Assembly: GCA_001796995.1 (NCBI GenBank)
Contig: MGOB01000033.1
Span: 1 to 5,419 of the forward strand
DNA from: Chloroflexi bacterium RBG_16_68_14
GTDB lineage: Bacteria; Chloroflexota; Dehalococcoidia; DSTF01; RBG-16-68-14
Length of the DNA stretch: 5,419 bases
Direction of reading: 5' to 3'
A program made the position numbers and the translations under genes. The notes below the pieces were generated by a model. That model was not told the origin of the DNA and did no database searches. It saw nothing but the letters and a program-made list of their open reading frames with translations. Below, in pieces: positions 5,359-5,419 of this stretch; the stretch's first letter is position 1, and the number at the start of each line of letters is the position of its first letter.

Positions 5359-5419
5359 GGCGGCTGCTGCTCGTTGGCGCCTTCCTGATGGCCGCCTGGG
5401 CGGCCTCCTCGGTGGCGGC
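5355..5419 (+). CDS. Start of an exported protein gene (signal peptide only, cut by the window edge)
   Basis: An ATG at 5355 overlaps the propeller's stop as ATGA and is preceded by GGAGG (5343-5347) with a 7-nt spacer. The 21 residues present, M-R-R and then a hydrophobic L/A/V run with A-S-S-V-A, form a typical Sec signal peptide or N-terminal anchor. The gene continues beyond the window. The overlap implies translational coupling to the propeller gene and probably a shared role in the envelope. The mature product cannot be identified. Confidence 0.75.
   Translation, partial: MRRLLLVGAFLMAAWAASSVA

Noticed and set aside
1..5419. CRISPR array, insertion sequence, tRNA or rRNA
   Set aside because: No regularly spaced repeats, transposase motifs, terminal inverted repeats, or recognisable tRNA or rRNA sequence were seen on either strand.

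Overview
This is a GC-rich bacterial window with compact gene packing, strong GGAGG-type ribosome binding sites and sigma70-like promoters. The mix of a class-typical glycerol kinase, a classical SDR, a HIT-like protein and a membrane-anchored TolB/PD40 propeller would suit a Chloroflexota or similar GC-rich lineage. That placement is only an inference; there is no rRNA or other phylogenetic marker here.

Left part (1-2832): The 3' end of an unidentified plus-strand gene stops at 89. It converges on a tight minus-strand operon read from 2805 down to 165. The operon order is glycerol kinase (glpK), then a short-chain dehydrogenase/reductase (SDR), then a short HIT-like protein. Each downstream Shine-Dalgarno (SD) sequence overlaps the preceding stop codon, so the three genes are probably co-transcribed and translationally coupled. 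The likely theme is polyol/glycerol use: GlpK phosphorylates glycerol, and the SDR probably oxidises or reduces a polyol, sugar or related alcohol. The HIT-like protein lacks the N-terminal half of the fold and the third histidine of the triad, so it looks like a remnant or a minimal derivative. A putative extended -10 promoter lies just upstream of glpK, downstream of a GC-rich hairpin that may end the preceding transcription unit.

Middle part (2833-3818): Two small minus-strand genes of no recognised family form a second unit. The first encodes a 122-aa protein with an N-terminal membrane segment and a proline-rich exterior. The second encodes a 148-aa protein with a signal peptide, four cysteines in the predicted mature part and many aromatic residues. 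They look less GC-rich than the genes on both sides.

Right part (3819-5419): A 310-bp gene-free stretch holds what looks like a pair of divergent promoters. Each is a perfect TTGACA followed after 17 bp by a TAnnnT -10 box. A 15-bp perfect palindrome covers the rightward -35. The leftward promoter gives a short leader to the small exported-protein genes. The rightward one gives an approximately 190-nt, hairpin-rich leader of unknown identity ahead of a membrane-anchored six-bladed PD40/TolB-like propeller gene. That gene overlaps by four bases (ATGA) a following gene, of which only the signal-peptide start is present. The two divergent units all encode envelope or exported proteins and may be co-regulated through the shared palindrome.
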